Source: Pseudozyma flocculosa PF-1 (taxonomy: Eukaryota; Basidiomycota; Ustilaginomycetes; Ustilaginales; Ustilaginaceae). From it: DNA of 64,000 nucleotides. Within the stretch, counting starts at the first letter, position 1, and each line of letters starts with the position of its first letter. The stretch lies in the NCBI RefSeq assembly GCF_000417875.1, contig NW_006920869.1, positions 348,584-412,583 on the forward strand, in the 5' to 3' direction. The notes below the pieces were generated by a model, which made no database searches, was not told the origin of the DNA, and was given only the letters and a program-made list of their open reading frames with translations. This document shows, one piece after another, positions 31,767-45,000 of this stretch. The position numbers were made by a program, and so were the translations under genes.

Positions 31767-32311
31767 ATGGCATTCTCTGAGGACACCAAGGTGGGTTGTT
31801 GCCTGGCTGATGGCGAAAGACGCGGATGATCCTTGGCCCGGCTGCGGCTGACACTGCACGATCTCTCAACCCACTTCGCCCGGCGAACGACAGGAGCGAC
31901 TGGTCAAGGTCGTCGACATCACCAAGACGGTGCTGCACTACGGATGGTGAGTCCGGCCTGTGATCTGGCTACGCCGATGCATCGCCAGGCCACCTTCGGC
32001 GTTCGCATCGGATCCCCCGCTGATCCGCTCCCGCACCGCCTCTGCCCCTCCCCGACGCATCGCAGGGTTCCGTTCGTCCTCTACGTCGGCTTCACCCGAA
32101 GCACGCCCCAGCCCAGCCTGATCAAGTGAGCAGCAGCGCACTGTCTTGCCCTTCCTCAAGGGCTGCTCGTCGGCTCCTTTTGAGCGGCAGGAAGCCATTC
32201 GGGCATCCGAGGGAAGTGTCGCTGACCCATCCTCTACGCCTTGCTCCTACCCCGACCCCTTTCCGTCCGCACCTCGCTCCGACCGATAGGCTCATCAGCC
32301 CGCTGGCGTAA
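31767..32311 (+). CDS. TOM7: TOM7, small subunit of the mitochondrial outer-membrane translocase
   Basis: Four exons, join(31767..31790, 31894..31946, 32066..32125, 32290..32311), give a 52-residue protein. Exon 1 encodes only MAFSEDTK. The spliced product continues ERLVKVVDITKTVLHYGWVP, then FVLYVGFTRSTPQPSLIKLI, and ends SPLA. Tom7 is a single-span protein that modulates assembly and stability of the TOM complex. The helix, the HYGW-x-PFVLYVG membrane segment and the TP-x-PS-x-I tail match Tom7 from other fungi. The family is 50-60 residues, so this is full length. The exons are each too short to stand out as open frames. Confidence 0.9.
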
Positions 32312-32921
32312 AAGACGTCCCCACCGTGCGGATCCGCAGTCCCGCTACGCCTCGGGCAGGACTCTGCCTGGACCTCCCTGCCGCTGAAGCCTCGGGAAGG
32401 CTGGGTCTGCGCATCGGTTCCAAGTCGCTCTCAAGGGAGCATCCTGTATTCTACCGCACCGCCTTCACCGCTCCCCTTCCCTTCGAATAGGATCCACCCA
32501 TCGGTCCATCCCGCCGTTTCTGTACGGCATATCCGAGCGCATTGGCTCCGGCGGGCGCGCCTCTGGAAACTCGATCTTCGGCTGGATCCGAGGATCAGGG
32601 GGCCAACCCCATACAAGTCCTGGCTTCCTGACGCCGGCCGTCTCACCAGGAACGACTCGCCGCCTTGAGCATCACAGGCAAGGCGAGGGTGACCCTACAG
32701 CAGATGTCTGGCAAACGCCCAACGCTGGCGGCGTAGCCACGGCTCTTCGTCTTGTGCCCTCAATCCTCTGCTGCCCATACGTATTTGCCTCCGCTGGTCT
32801 CTCTGACCTCTTGCAGCAACCTCGCCACGTTCGCCAACACCACCAACACCCTCAACACCACCACCACCACCACCACTAACACTACGCACGATCGCACTCT
32901 TCATCTCTTTGTCCCACAGCA
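32312..32921. other. intergenic, TOM7 / coiled-coil gene
   Basis: About 610 nt with no supported gene. An (ACC)n microsatellite at 32855-32876 lies in the pyrimidine- and A-rich leader just before the next start codon. Confidence 0.5.
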
Positions 32922-34965
32922 ATGAGCTTCCAGTCGTGGCCATCGATACAGGGCACGAGCCAGGCCTCGATGACGCAGGCAGCATCGAGCCAGCCCGGCC
33001 TTAGCGGCGCGTCGCGCCTCAGCGCCCTGACGGGGAGGCCGGCTCACAGCATGTTCTCCCGCTCGAATCATCGCCTGCCCGCAGTCTCCGCGCATCTCCA
33101 CAGGCAGGCGCAGTCGCAGGCTCCAGCCACGCCCATGTCGGCTAGCTCGGACACGGTCGTCGCTTTCGACGAAGGACTTAGGCCGCCTCCGCCTCCTCCG
33201 CCGTCTCAGCAGCAGCAGCAGCAGCAGCAGCAGTGCTCGCGTCCCTCTTCCTCCACGCGCGCGGGTCGTCCGAGCACGGCGCCTAATTCGGCGCAGGTCG
33301 ACCAGGAGCATCAGGAGCTCCTACTGTCGCTGCAAGACACGGTCCACAACCTCTACGCAGAGGTTCGAAACCTTGGCAAGGAGCGCAGGCAAGGTAAGCA
33401 AGGTCGAGCTCGGCTGGCGGTTGCGTCGATGCTCTCGGCGCCGCGATGCTGCGGGATAGTGACAAGATTCCTCACCGTCCGATGATGCCGTGATCAGATG
33501 CCGGGCGGGTGGACAACCTGCTGGCCGAACATCACCAGCAGCTTCGCGACGATCTTGGCGGACAGCTCGATGTGCTCAAGGAGAGCGCCTGCTCCCATTC
33601 CGATCGACTCGCAGACCAGATCAAACCGCAGATGGAAGCGGTCTTGTGCAGCCTCAAAGGCGTGCAGGGCCATGTCTCGGCCATGCAGCAATGGCAAGAG
33701 GCCCAGGAGAACCGCCAGAGGGAGTGGCACGAAGAGCTGAGACGCGAGCAGCTCCGCTGGCAAAATCTTCAGTCGGCGCGACAACAAGAGCTCCAGAAGA
33801 GGCTGGAAGAGTCACAGCAGAGTATCGTGCGGCAGCAACTGGAGGCGCAGCGGGCCTTTGACGAGCAGCGGAAGGCCGCAGGCGAACAGATCCAGACCCA
33901 GGCTCGCGTCGAAAAGGTAGGCCGACATGCGTCGTGAGCGATCGGGCTCTCAAGCGTACGACGGGACCCTAACGTCAACGAGCCCCCCGTCAAACCTCTG
34001 GCGACGAGACAGGGGCTGGTGCACATCGCCGAACTTTTGGGCAGAGTCAGCCAGGAGCGCGACGCAATCTTGACGACGGTGCCACCGAGCACGGCACCGG
34101 GGCCCTCGGGCGCTGTTCCAGCACCACAGCACGCGTGCCGCGGTATCACGGCCGAACAGTTCGGACAGATGCTCGAGCAGCACCTTTTCAAGGTGCCCGA
34201 CGGACCCCTTGGAGCGCTGCTTGGCAAGCGCGTCGCCGAGATGGTCGAGAGGCAGTTGGCCCGGACTTTGTCCAAGCGCCAACGCGGCATCGATCTCGAA
34301 AGGGACAGCGACCTCGAGGCGGGCCCAGAACAAGGCATGAAGAGGGTATTTGCGCCGAGCTCATCGGTCCAAAAGCACCGTAGCCCGGCTAAGGACCCGG
34401 CCGCGAGGCTGGTCGTCGTCGACGTACAAAAGCAGCGCCTGGTCGATCCAGACGCCGCTGGTCCGCTGTCCTCGAAGCCTGACAAGCAGCGAAAGGCCTC
34501 GAGACGCGCAGATGAGCCGATGCCGCAGCAACTGGTCGAGTCTGGGCGGGCCTACAACCTCCGCGATCGGCCGCGTCGACAGGAAGAAGCGAGGCCCTCG
34601 ACAGCGGCAGGCATCCTGCTCAGCACGGAATCATGGACGGGCACCGGCCAGACCTCGACGGTGCGGGCGCCCGCTGCAGCCAGTGTCGGGGCTGGCGCCT
34701 CAAAGACCTCGACCAAAAGGACGCGGGTCCCGCACGTAGCCCCGGATCGTCCAGCAGGGCTCTACCGGGCGGGAGTGAGTTGGTCCCTCGACGCCATGGT
34801 TCCAGCCTGCGAAGGACTGCGCTGACACCGGATTCCTCGTCATTCTCCCGCAGCAGCAGAATAAGCGCAAGCTCACCGATGGATTCGACCACGAGCCGAG
34901 ACGGGGGAAAGAGGAAGACGACGACAGAAGCGATGATGAGGGCGAAGCTGAGGATGGAGCGTAGC
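32922..34965 (+). CDS. unknown coiled-coil protein with polyPro-polyGln segment
   Basis: The model is join(32922..33393, 33498..33916, 34013..34774, 34855..34965), 587 residues; all phases close, though the exon 3 acceptor has an alternative 5' of 34013. I do not recognise the family. The first 90 residues are Ser/Gln/Ala-rich. Then come seven Pro and a Gln run encoded by nine CAG codons (33207-33233). From about residue 125, a long amphipathic helix runs through exon 2 (EHQELLLSLQDTVHNLYAEV, then QWQEAQENRQREWHEELRRE), predicting a coiled coil of about 150 residues. Exon 3 contains a short conserved-looking helix block (ITAEQFGQMLEQHLFKVPDG) and basic patches. The tail is acidic (EEDDDRSDDEGEAEDGA). 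A structural role in the nucleus or a chromosome-associated complex is possible but unproven. Confidence 0.7.
33207..33233 (+). repeat. (CAG)9 encoding polyGln
   Basis: Nine perfect CAG codons in exon 1 of the coiled-coil protein gene directly follow a Pro7-Ser tract. In-frame length variation would be tolerated. Confidence 0.9.
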
Positions 34966-36061
34966 GCTTTGACCAACGTCGCACGCGACCAGGAGGTGGG
35001 ACTCCATCGCCGTGGATCGGGCCATTCGCACTCTCTTTTCGGCTGCGGCGTCCAAGCGGTCATAGCTTGGGGGCAGCCCTGGCCCCCGCGAGGAGCGACT
35101 CCGCCACGACGAAGCGTACGTCTTCGGTGTCAGCGCGGTGTATTGCCAGGGGAGCCAGAGCTGCTGAGCTTGGGCTCTGTCGGGCCAAATCACCGGTCAT
35201 CGGCGTGACAAGGTGCATGGGTTGGTCAGAGTGGGATGCGCGGAGATGAGTGGGGGAGAGGAAGGAGCTGTACGAGGCATGGCCCCAGAGAGGACGAGTT
35301 GGAACAGACGAGATGGTGACCGCGCGGCCCGCGCGCGACGTTGAACTTTGCCTCGGCCCACGGACCTCCACTTTGCGTGGCCGCCTCTTGCCTAGCCTGC
35401 TGCGCCTGCGTCTGCGCCTGCACCGAAGGAAGGTACGGAGGGCCGTCTCGAGTGAGCTGCGCGCGGCTCGGGGCGTGTGCTGCCGGCTGGCCGTATGGCA
35501 AGCGAGGGACCCGGCTCGGTGCTCGGCTTGCTTCTCCTACTTCCTGGCTCGCCATCATCACCGCCGACGTTCGTCTCCCTGCACCGCTTCCGACCCCCAA
35601 CTTCTTCAACCTCCCTCTCACATGGACGTTGGGCCCCGTGCTTGAAGTCTGATCAGGCGAAAGAGCACCCGCAACGAGGAATCCACCGCCGCCACCGCTT
35701 GCTCTAACCCTCTTCTACCTGCTGCGCCGCCTCTGTCCTACCCCTTGCCGCCTCTGTCCAACCCCCTAATCATTGCCGTCTTGCACGATATCCGGACACC
35801 GTGCCGCCGTTTCTGACACCGAGCCACAGCAGCCACCGCCTGCTCTGCCACCATCCCTCGCCTGCCAATCATCTTGCGCCCTCACGCCAACTTGCCCAGC
35901 GCCCCGGCCAGCTGTCATCGCCTTTGCCTGTCATGGTCCATTGATGCCGCACCTCGACCCGGCCTGTTACCCCTTTGCCGCGTCAGCATCGATCCTTCCC
36001 GCCTCGCTCGGTAGCCTCCAATCCACCATCCACCTTTAGCGCCTCCCTCGGACACGCAAGC
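34966..36061. other. intergenic, coiled-coil gene / FMP27, with a possible small minus-strand gene
   Basis: No gene is firmly supported in these 1.1 kb. On the minus strand an ATG at 35558 opens a 110-codon frame (to 35226) with non-repetitive composition (LTRDGPPYLPSV, SGGPWAEAKFNVARG). An overlapping frame at 35060-35371 continues with MHLVTPMTGDLARQSP and DTEDVRFVVAESLLAG. I could not join them with a convincing intron. The final 300 nt before 36062 are C/T-rich FMP27 leader. Confidence 0.4.
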
Positions 36062-39000
36062 ATGTCGGCGGGGCTGCAGGATGGGCCCGACGCCGCCGCC
36101 CGGCCTTCGGCGACATCACCCTGGCGTGTCGGCCTCATCCTTGTTCTGCTGCTGGTCTTCACCGCCCTCTTCTTCCGCTCGGTCCTCCCGCGCGTCCCAC
36201 GCCTCTTTCTGCGTGGGCGCCTCCGCATCAGCAGGATCGGCATCCGAGGCGTTCGAGGGATCGAGTGGCGGTCCAAAGGCTTCTCGGGCGACGGCGACGC
36301 CTCCCATGGCCAAGAGGATGACCAGCTGCAGGTCAAGGTGCAGCGGATATACGCCGTCCTTCGGCGGCCACGGTGGAAGCGCCAGCCGGCCGACACATCG
36401 ACCGCATCTCCCACTATCTGCTCGAGAAGCCTGCTGACGATCCACGTGCGCGGAGTCGGCATCAGGCTTGCCCGCAGCAAGCACGACGAGGCCGCCTTCA
36501 AGCGCAGCGTCCAAAAGGCGCGCGACCGGGAGATGGCGCTCAAGGCGGAAGAGGACCGGTTACGAATGGAGGCAGACGAGCGCCTGGCGAGCTTAATGAG
36601 CAGCTCGAGCGAGGCTTCCCCCCATGTCGGAGCGGCAGCCGCGCCGTCCGACGAGTCTGACGCGTGCGCTCAGCGCAAGGCCTCCATGCAAGCGACGACC
36701 ATTGCCTCTGAGCGTTCCTCGATCCATCGGGCCGGTGCCCTATCGCTCCACACCGTCCTCCAGCTGGCCGCCTGGATCCGGACGAGTGTCATCCCGGCGG
36801 TCAGGGGCTTTGTGCTGCGCTTCGTCCGCGCCGCCGTCTTCATCCTCACGTCCAGCCTTCCTTCGCTGACGTCGCTCGTCGACGTGCAGGTGCACCGCAT
36901 CGAGGTCTACGTGCAAGAGGCCGAGGCCGTGGCGCGGATCGGTCGAGCCGGCATCGAGTTCTCAATGGCCGTCGTTTCTGCACGCGATCAGCAGGCAAAG
37001 GGGGAGGGCATCTCCGGCCCGGCGCCAGCAGCCGCCGTCCTCGATCCGAAGCCGCCCTCGTGGTCTGAACTCTTCAGCGCTGCCGCCAGGATGCCCAACC
37101 GGATCGGCTCGGGAGCCCGCGGGGCGGCCTCGTACCTGATGGGAGGCCTGCCGGACGGCAAGGCATGCTTCAGGCTGAGGGTGGAAGGGGTGCAGCTGTT
37201 TGAAGCCGACCTCGACGCCGGAAGCGAGTGGCGCTCGACGCCGACCCGCGCGTCGCCCGCCACAGGCTACTCGCATGCCAACGGTCGGACGGCCTCCTCG
37301 TCGTCCTCGGTCATGGAGGCGTCCCGACCGGGCTCGCCCGCGCCACGATCAAAGCGCCGGCACGTCTCCGGCCACAGCCGCAGCGGATCGCTCACCCAGA
37401 TGGATGCAAACGCGGACGCGGCGCAGGCAGGCTGGACCTCGTACGATTGGCCGGACACCGGATCGCCCCGTTCGCCCCGGTCCCTATCGCCGGCGCCGAA
37501 CCTGAAGCGGAGCAACAGCGTTTCCATGCTGGGTGTCGTGTCGAGCATGAGCCTCAACGGCTTCACAGATCGTTGGGCGGACTGGGCGCTCGAGCCGCTC
37601 GCCGATTCCGACTTTAGCTCCGACACGGGCTGGTTGCAAGGCGGGAGCGGCAGCGGCAGCAGCGCCAAAGGTGGCCCGATGAGGCGGAGGGCCGCCATAC
37701 CAGAAACCTCACGCCTGCTTTCGCTGCCCGGCGTCAGCGAGCTCCAGATCGGTCTGTTGCTCGGCACCAACTTCACCTTCCGGGCCAGGGAAATGGTCGA
37801 CCTCTCGGTCTCCATGTGCGAGACGGTGGTGGGAGTCGATTCCGTGCTCAGGGTGGCCTCGATCCTCGAAAGCCGCAAGGCGCAGAGGACTGGCTGGGTC
37901 CCGACCGTCGACGGCGTAGAAGGGTGAGTCCCGGGAACGTCGCCACCGGGCCGGGCTGGCCGGATCATGCTGATTGACGATTCCTCGTACTACCTTCTGC
38001 TTCCTTGGAAACCTGTCGGCAGGCACGAACGCTCCGTCGTCTCCAAGCACCTGGCCAAGCAGGACGAGGCCTTGCCGCGTGCTGTGCTGACCGCTCTGTC
38101 GTCCTTCGCCTTTTCGGTCCCCGCGGTCAGTTTGACTGCATCGCCTGCGCCGCGGCTCAGCCGCACCGCTGCCAACGGGCGAGCCCCGCAGTTGCCCGCA
38201 CGTCTGCTGTTCGAGGCGGAGCTGACCGGCTTCCACCTGTCGATCGGCACAAGCAATCCTGCCAACGACACGCACCAGCGATGGCTGGGCGCCTGCGGCG
38301 TGCGTGATCACATCACCCTGCATCGCGCAAATGCACGGAAGGCAGCGTCCAGAGCTGGGCTGGGCCACCGACGCGGCCAGAGCTCCGAGGGTCGCGCAGA
38401 GCAGCCGCCGCCTCCCAGATTCAAGCGGCGAACCTTGGTCGAGAACCGCAGGGCATTTGTCCTCGACGTTGGACTTGCGAGTTTGGAGGTCCACTGCGGA
38501 CTCAAAGACCAGCCGCTCGAGAGGCGGTCCGAGCTCGTCTTTGTCGGCGACCTCGCCGCGAGCGCCTTGTCCACCTGGACGCCGTTTGGCATCTTGCCTT
38601 CTGCCCACCATACACGGCGGAGTGCACCAGTCTCGTTCCCTGGCGACTTCAACGAAGAGACGGCGGTGGTCAGCGCGGGCGTCGGGCGCATCAGCGGAGA
38701 CGTCAGGCTGGATCACCTCACCGAGCTGGTGCGGCTCAAGCAGTTCTACGCGGCGCAGCGTGCAGCTATTCGGACCCGGATGCACATCGACAACCACCAC
38801 CGCGAACCCTCGGAGATCGAGCGGCTACGACGGGTGCCGAGACTTGTCGTCGGCGTAGAGGTCAACAGCGTCGAGTATGTGGTCGACATTGGCTCGCAAG
38901 GGCAAGGCGGCGAGCCCTCGATTCGCCGGGAGCGGAAGCTGGCTTTCACGATGCCCCACCTCAGCGCTAACTTTGCCGGCGACTACCACGATCAGTATGT

Positions 39001-42000
39001 CAAGAGGCCCGACGCCGAAAAGCGCGCTTCGTACAAGGCGCTCCGGAGGGACGAGCTCGAGTGGCCGCTCAAGGCGGGTCCGGCCGCGCGCTCCCTTGCC
39101 GAGATCTTGACCGAGCAAGGCGATCCGCCGCCTACCGAGGAGCCCGCCGATCTGGCCGAGGACCTAGCCGACGGGGAGCCGTCGAGCAACGACGTGCCTC
39201 TGGCCAGATTTAGTCCCGATGCCGGCCCGGCGGCGGCAGAGGGCCTCAGCATCGCCGACGCGCTGGAGCAGATGAAGCAGCTGCAGGCCGCCGACGAGGA
39301 GCGGAGCCCGGCCCGACCCTCAGCAGCTTCGTCGAGGAGGACCACGGTCCGCGACGTCCACGCGAGGACTGGCAAGGTCCGCATGCCCGGCTACACGCGG
39401 CGATCGAGGATGGCGGCCGAGACGCTATACTCTCACAAGTACCAGTTCGAGGCCAGCGTCCAGGTCGAGGCGGTCGAGACGTACCTCACCCTGAGCGGCG
39501 GCAGCGCATCGTCGCGGCGTGGCTTCTTGCAGCCGCTATCGGGCTCCGAGTCTGTGGCGGGAGGCTACTCGCAGCATCACCTCCTCGCCCTCCACACTTT
39601 GGAACTCTGCGGCGCCGGCGCTGTGCCCGGCAACGTGACGCGGTGCGGCGTGTTTGACGAGATCGAGGTGCCCTGGATCTCGGCCAAGGACGGCGTGGCC
39701 AACGTCCGCGGCAGCGTCGAGGACATCGACGTCGAGATGTGGCACCCTGCCGCCATCAACGCGTATCTACAGCTGTCCGAGAGGCTGGCGGAGGCCAGCA
39801 CGCCCTTCGCAGCAAGTCTTTTCGACGAAGGAGGCAAGAACAAAGACCGCCAGAATCAGTCAAGCCCCGCACGGGCGGAGCCACGGCCCGACACGGCGGA
39901 GGACAGGCCCAAACCTGATGATGCATCGCCACAGCCGGAGATGGCGACAGCGCTGGTCGACCGTCTGCCAAAAGGGCTGACTATCTACCTGTCGATCGGC
40001 TCCGCCATTGCCCATCTTGGCGGCAGCGACCCGCAGTGCGACCCGCATCTCACGCGAGGCGTCGGTCTCGAGTCGAAGCGCATAGTGGTCGAGTACAGCG
40101 CCGCCACCGAGACCAAGAACAACGCCTCGCACTACAGGGGCGGATGGGGCGCCAGGGGGGCGCTCGAGCTTCCGCAAGACCTCCGCCTGCAGGCGATTGC
40201 GCTGTCGAGTCGCCATGGCATGGCTGCTCTGGTCCGTGTCACATTCTTCGAGACGGGGCTCTTCCCCGTCCTAGATGCTGCGCAGGCCATGAAGCAGCAC
40301 ATGGAAGGTTTGGAAGACGGCGAAGCAGACGCGAGCAAAGAGTCTCTGCATCGCAACGGCGTGCCGCAAGCATCTGCTCGACCAGAGAGCCCGTCCTCTG
40401 CTACCAGCGACCTCGGCGACGCCGGGCCAGACGATGGGTCCTCGGCCGTCTTTGCCGAAGGGGTTTGGGACTTTCGCGGTGCAGACGAGGGCCTCCGCCA
40501 CACGAAGCGGAAGCGGCCAAAATTCCGCCAGCAGGACCGCAGCAACTACATCTTCTGGATGCCCATCTCTGCGTTCAAGGCAACCATCCGACCGCCCGGC
40601 GATGCTTCATCGCCGAAGCCGGGCCAGCGAGCCGTCGAGGAGGTGACGATCACGTCCGAGGACAGCCGGCTGGTGGCGCTCAGGGTCGACCTGCTGCACA
40701 CCTACTGCCTCCTTCTGACGGCGTCCATGCTCAAGGATCTGGCCGCCCGTCGACGGCCGTTACGCCAGCAGACGGACGTGGAGCACGACGGGGCTGGACC
40801 GAGACGCAAGCCGCGATCGTCTTCTTCGTCGCCGTCGGCCGGAACCCGCATGGGCGTTCACCTCAACTTTGGCGACGTCCACATCCACGTGGCCCTGCCG
40901 CGCAACGTCAATCTGTTCCTCCGCCTCCGCCGAATCGAGATCAAGAAGAACCAGATCGATGGCCTCAGCGTGGCGCTCGAATCGGTGCTGGCTGCTGTCG
41001 AGAGCCCGAAATCGGCGAGGCAGGATCTATGGGAGACGGCGGTGCGCCTGCGCGACTTCAAGATCCGGATGCCCGCCGTAGCGCAAGGCGACAAGAGACG
41101 GATCGAAGTCAACGGTGACAGCGCGGCCATCCAGATCCCTTTCGGCTACCAGGTCAACCAGATCATTGACAACGCCAGCGTCGCCTTCAAGGCCAGCAAG
41201 CAGCTCGTCCACCAGTTCCTGAGCGGGCGCACCGACTCGGTCATCGTGCCTGTCGCCGAAGAGCCCAAGCGACTGCCGGACGTCTCGGTGCGCATCCGGA
41301 TTTTTGTCATCGCCGCCGAGGACGACCCGTTCGAGACGCGCCTCAACATCATCTGGCGAGCCGGGTGCGATGAGAACCGGGCGCGCGAGGAGCGCGAGGC
41401 GGCCTTTCAGGTCAAGGCGACCGAGATCCTGGCGGCGCAGGAGACGCGGAGCCTGGCCTCCTTCCACACGGACAGCGTCGATTCGTTTGTTGGCACCACG
41501 TCGTCGGAAGGTGGCAGCCCGACCAGCAGCAATGTCCACGGCCAGAGCGCCGAGGCCGCCGCCGAGAACATCGAAATGGCCCGCGAGGCGCTCGACGCCT
41601 ACAACTCGTCTAGCTGGACGCGGCGTTGCCGCAACGCCAAGGCGGAGCAGGCGCGACGGCAGGACGCCGCCATGAGGCGGATCTCTGGACGGCTTCCGGC
41701 GCGCCTTGAAGACGACGTGCCGATACGCATCGTGCCCGCCTCGCGATCCGCGCCCCTCTTCCGTTCGAGCATGTCCGACGTCCTGATCGAGCTCAGCGAG
41801 CCTCCGCACTTTGCCGGCGAGGCGCTGCGCGACTTCATCCACGAGCAGGGCGGAGGCATCCCCAGGGACACGCCCTTCTCGCTCCTGCTCCCAATCCACG
41901 TGCGATGGCGCATGAAGGAGTGGCGGATCAGCCTGCGCGACTACCCGATGCCGATGCTCCACGTCCCTCCGATCAGCCACAAGCAACCGGACGGCCTATA

Positions 42001-45000
42001 CTCTTGGGACATGGAGGCCGACCTCGTGGTCGCCGAGCAGCTCGGTGGTCCCGAGTCGATCCGCCACGTGCCCGCCGTCGTCGTCCCCGCGGCGACGGGC
42101 CATCCGGACGCCATCGAGTACGGGATCATGGTGCCCAAGGTGGCCATGCCCGTCAAGCTGTACGGCTCTCCGCGTGTCGGCATCCACACGTCGTTCCCGA
42201 CGCGGCTCGTGTGGGGCCAGAGCGTCCAGCCGGCCATCCAGGACGTCGTCCGCGTCATCGACGGCATCACGTCGCCCCCGCACGACCCTTCGCCCAAGCT
42301 CGGCTTCTGGGACAAGATCCCGCTGGTGATGCACGGCGCCCTCTCGATCGACTTCAAGGGCGAGGGCGACTTCAATCTTCACCTCAAGGGCAGCCGCGAT
42401 CCGTACCAGATCACGGGCCAAGCGGCGGGCTGGGTCAAGTGCTGGCGCGGCGGCGTCCAGATCCGCCTCGGACACCTCAACGACGAGAAGGAGGTCTTCC
42501 AGATCCTCAGCAACGAGTATCTCTTGGCCATCCCCGACCTGACCGACTACACCGACGCCGCGGCCACGGGCGTCACGCCCGAGGCGCGCCACTCGAGGAG
42601 CGACAGCCGCGACGACGCCGACCAGAAGTCGTACGACACGTCGCTGGGGTCGTCGAGCCGGCGCTACATGAGGGACCCCACCTTCAGCAAGATCGTCCTC
42701 AAGCTCACCAACGGCGTCAAGTGGGGTGCCGGCCTGCACCTCGAGCGCACGTGCGATGAGCGCAGCTGTCGGCGCAACCCGAGGTGCGAGGGCGAGGCCT
42801 TCTACCGCGAGTGCCGCATCTTTGACCGCGTGCCGCACTGGGAGGTCGTCACCAAGACAAAGGCGCACTTTGACAGCCTGCCCGAGCACGAGAGGATCGA
42901 CTCGTACCGCGGCTGGCGCTCCGACCACATCCACTTCTCCCTCTCGGTCTTCTCGCCCGGCGACGGTCTGCCCGGGCACAGCGCCGCTCGCAGGGGCCAC
43001 GGCGTCTCGAACAACTTCTACTTTACGCCGCTCGCTTGGGCCCACTTTTGGGCGTGGATGCGCCTGTTCAGCAGCGCCATGGGCTTGCCGATCCGGCACG
43101 GCTCCCTCTTCCCGGACTCGGCGCCCCCTTCGCCCAAGTTCGGCCGCCACCTCGGCACCATCAAGTATCGGATCGATCTACAGCCCCTCTTCATCACCCA
43201 CCAGTACATGCAGTTCATCAAGTCGGACTGGGCGCGCGGCCTGCGGACCTTTCTGGGCATCAAGGCGCGCCTCGGCCTCTTCCGGCTCGACCTGCACCAG
43301 CGGCAGCAGGAGACGGTCAAGGAGAAGCCCGAGCTGGGCGCGCCCAAGATTGTCTTCCACAAGCCCTTCTACGAGGCCGAGGTCGACTGCACCGACATCG
43401 ACCTGCGGATGCTGTGCGCTCAGTTCGACGAGCCCACGCAAAGGCTCTTGATGGACGGCGCCGACGACTTTGAAGAGTCGCCGCTCGACGACATCTTCGC
43501 CGGCCGTTGCAGCGTTTCGGATTCGGACCTGGACTGGGTCGACCTCGACGACTTTGTCGAGCTCGAGACGGCCACGCTGAGCGATCTCAAACCGAAGCTT
43601 AAGCTCTATCCCGCGCTAACGTGTCCATCGTTCAACTACTACCGCAAGATCGACTCGCAGCGGGAGCGCAGGGCCAAGGAGGACGAGTTCCGCAGCAAGG
43701 GCGGGCGCCGCGATCGTCGCAGTCGGCACGACAGTTCGGCCGCCTCCGAGGACCGCGACACCGAGGCGCTCATGGCCAGCCTCGAGCGCAGCAAGTTCGG
43801 CGACGAGCACACTCACGCCTGTCTGGTCGGCAAGGGCCAGGAGCCGATGCAGATCCAGCACAAGCTTGCCGAGCAGAGGTTGGCCGTGATCCGCTCGGAT
43901 ATCGCGAGGCTCAAGTCGAAGGACTCTGGCCGTGCGCCGTCGATCACCACAACGTCCTCGGGTGGCGGCACCACCGCCGAAGACGATCCGGCAGCACGGC
44001 TCGAGGAGTTGCAGATGCGCGAACGCCTTGTCCTCAACTTCCTCGACCACCTCTGCAGGCTCCAGGCCGAGTCTTCCGGCAACGATCAGCGGCGTCGCAA
44101 CCCGCTCGAGGCCTTCACCCACGACGGCTTCGAGTCTGACGAGCTCGACCTCGCCTCCCTCTACCAGGACCTCGGCAACTTTGACAACCGCTACTTTGCC
44201 CACAACCCGACGCTCTTCTTTAGCAACGCCACGCGTATGGTGCTGCTCAAGTACTACTACAGCTCGCGGCGGCGGCGAGGCTACTGTCACCACATGACGG
44301 CGACCGCGGTCCGGTACATCCGCGACCTCGTCAAATCCAACAGCGACGGGCAGGGCGACGGAGACAGCTACGATACTGACGGTGGAGGCGATATCGACGA
44401 TGGCGACGGCGACGGCGAGGGTGACGTCGACGTCAACGTGGGCGGCCGTTGCGGTTCGCGGAAGAAGGGAAGGCGAGGCCAACAGCGCAACCGAGCCACG
44501 TCCCACCTTCATGGGCACCACCGAAGCGGCACGGTCGGGGCGGAATCGATCCCGACGGGCTCAGCGTCTGCGCTGCATGAGATGCTCCAGGAGGCGTTGC
44601 GCAACGCCGAGCTCGACGACGGCACTTCGAACGAAGGGCGCGGCTGCATCGTCACCAATCCGGGCGATGGCATCTCGGAAGAATACACGGTCAAGTCGAG
44701 CAACGTCTGCCTGTTCCTCAAGCCGCAGATCGTCCTCCGCAGCGACGTCGACGATCGCTCGACAGTCGTCATTACCGCGCTCCGGGCCCGCCTGCACAAC
44801 TACACGGTGCTCGACGAGAGCTGCGCCGAAGACTCGGTCAACGCCATTGTGCTGCGCAGGAACTTCTTTGCGCTCGACGGCCTCCAGTGTTTCCACCCGA
44901 GCCAGTCTTACCGCTTCCTCCAGAACGCCAGCGGCAGGTCCGGCTTTGTGTCGGTCCCGCTGGAAACGCTCATCGACCTCAAGTACCAGACCAAGGACTT

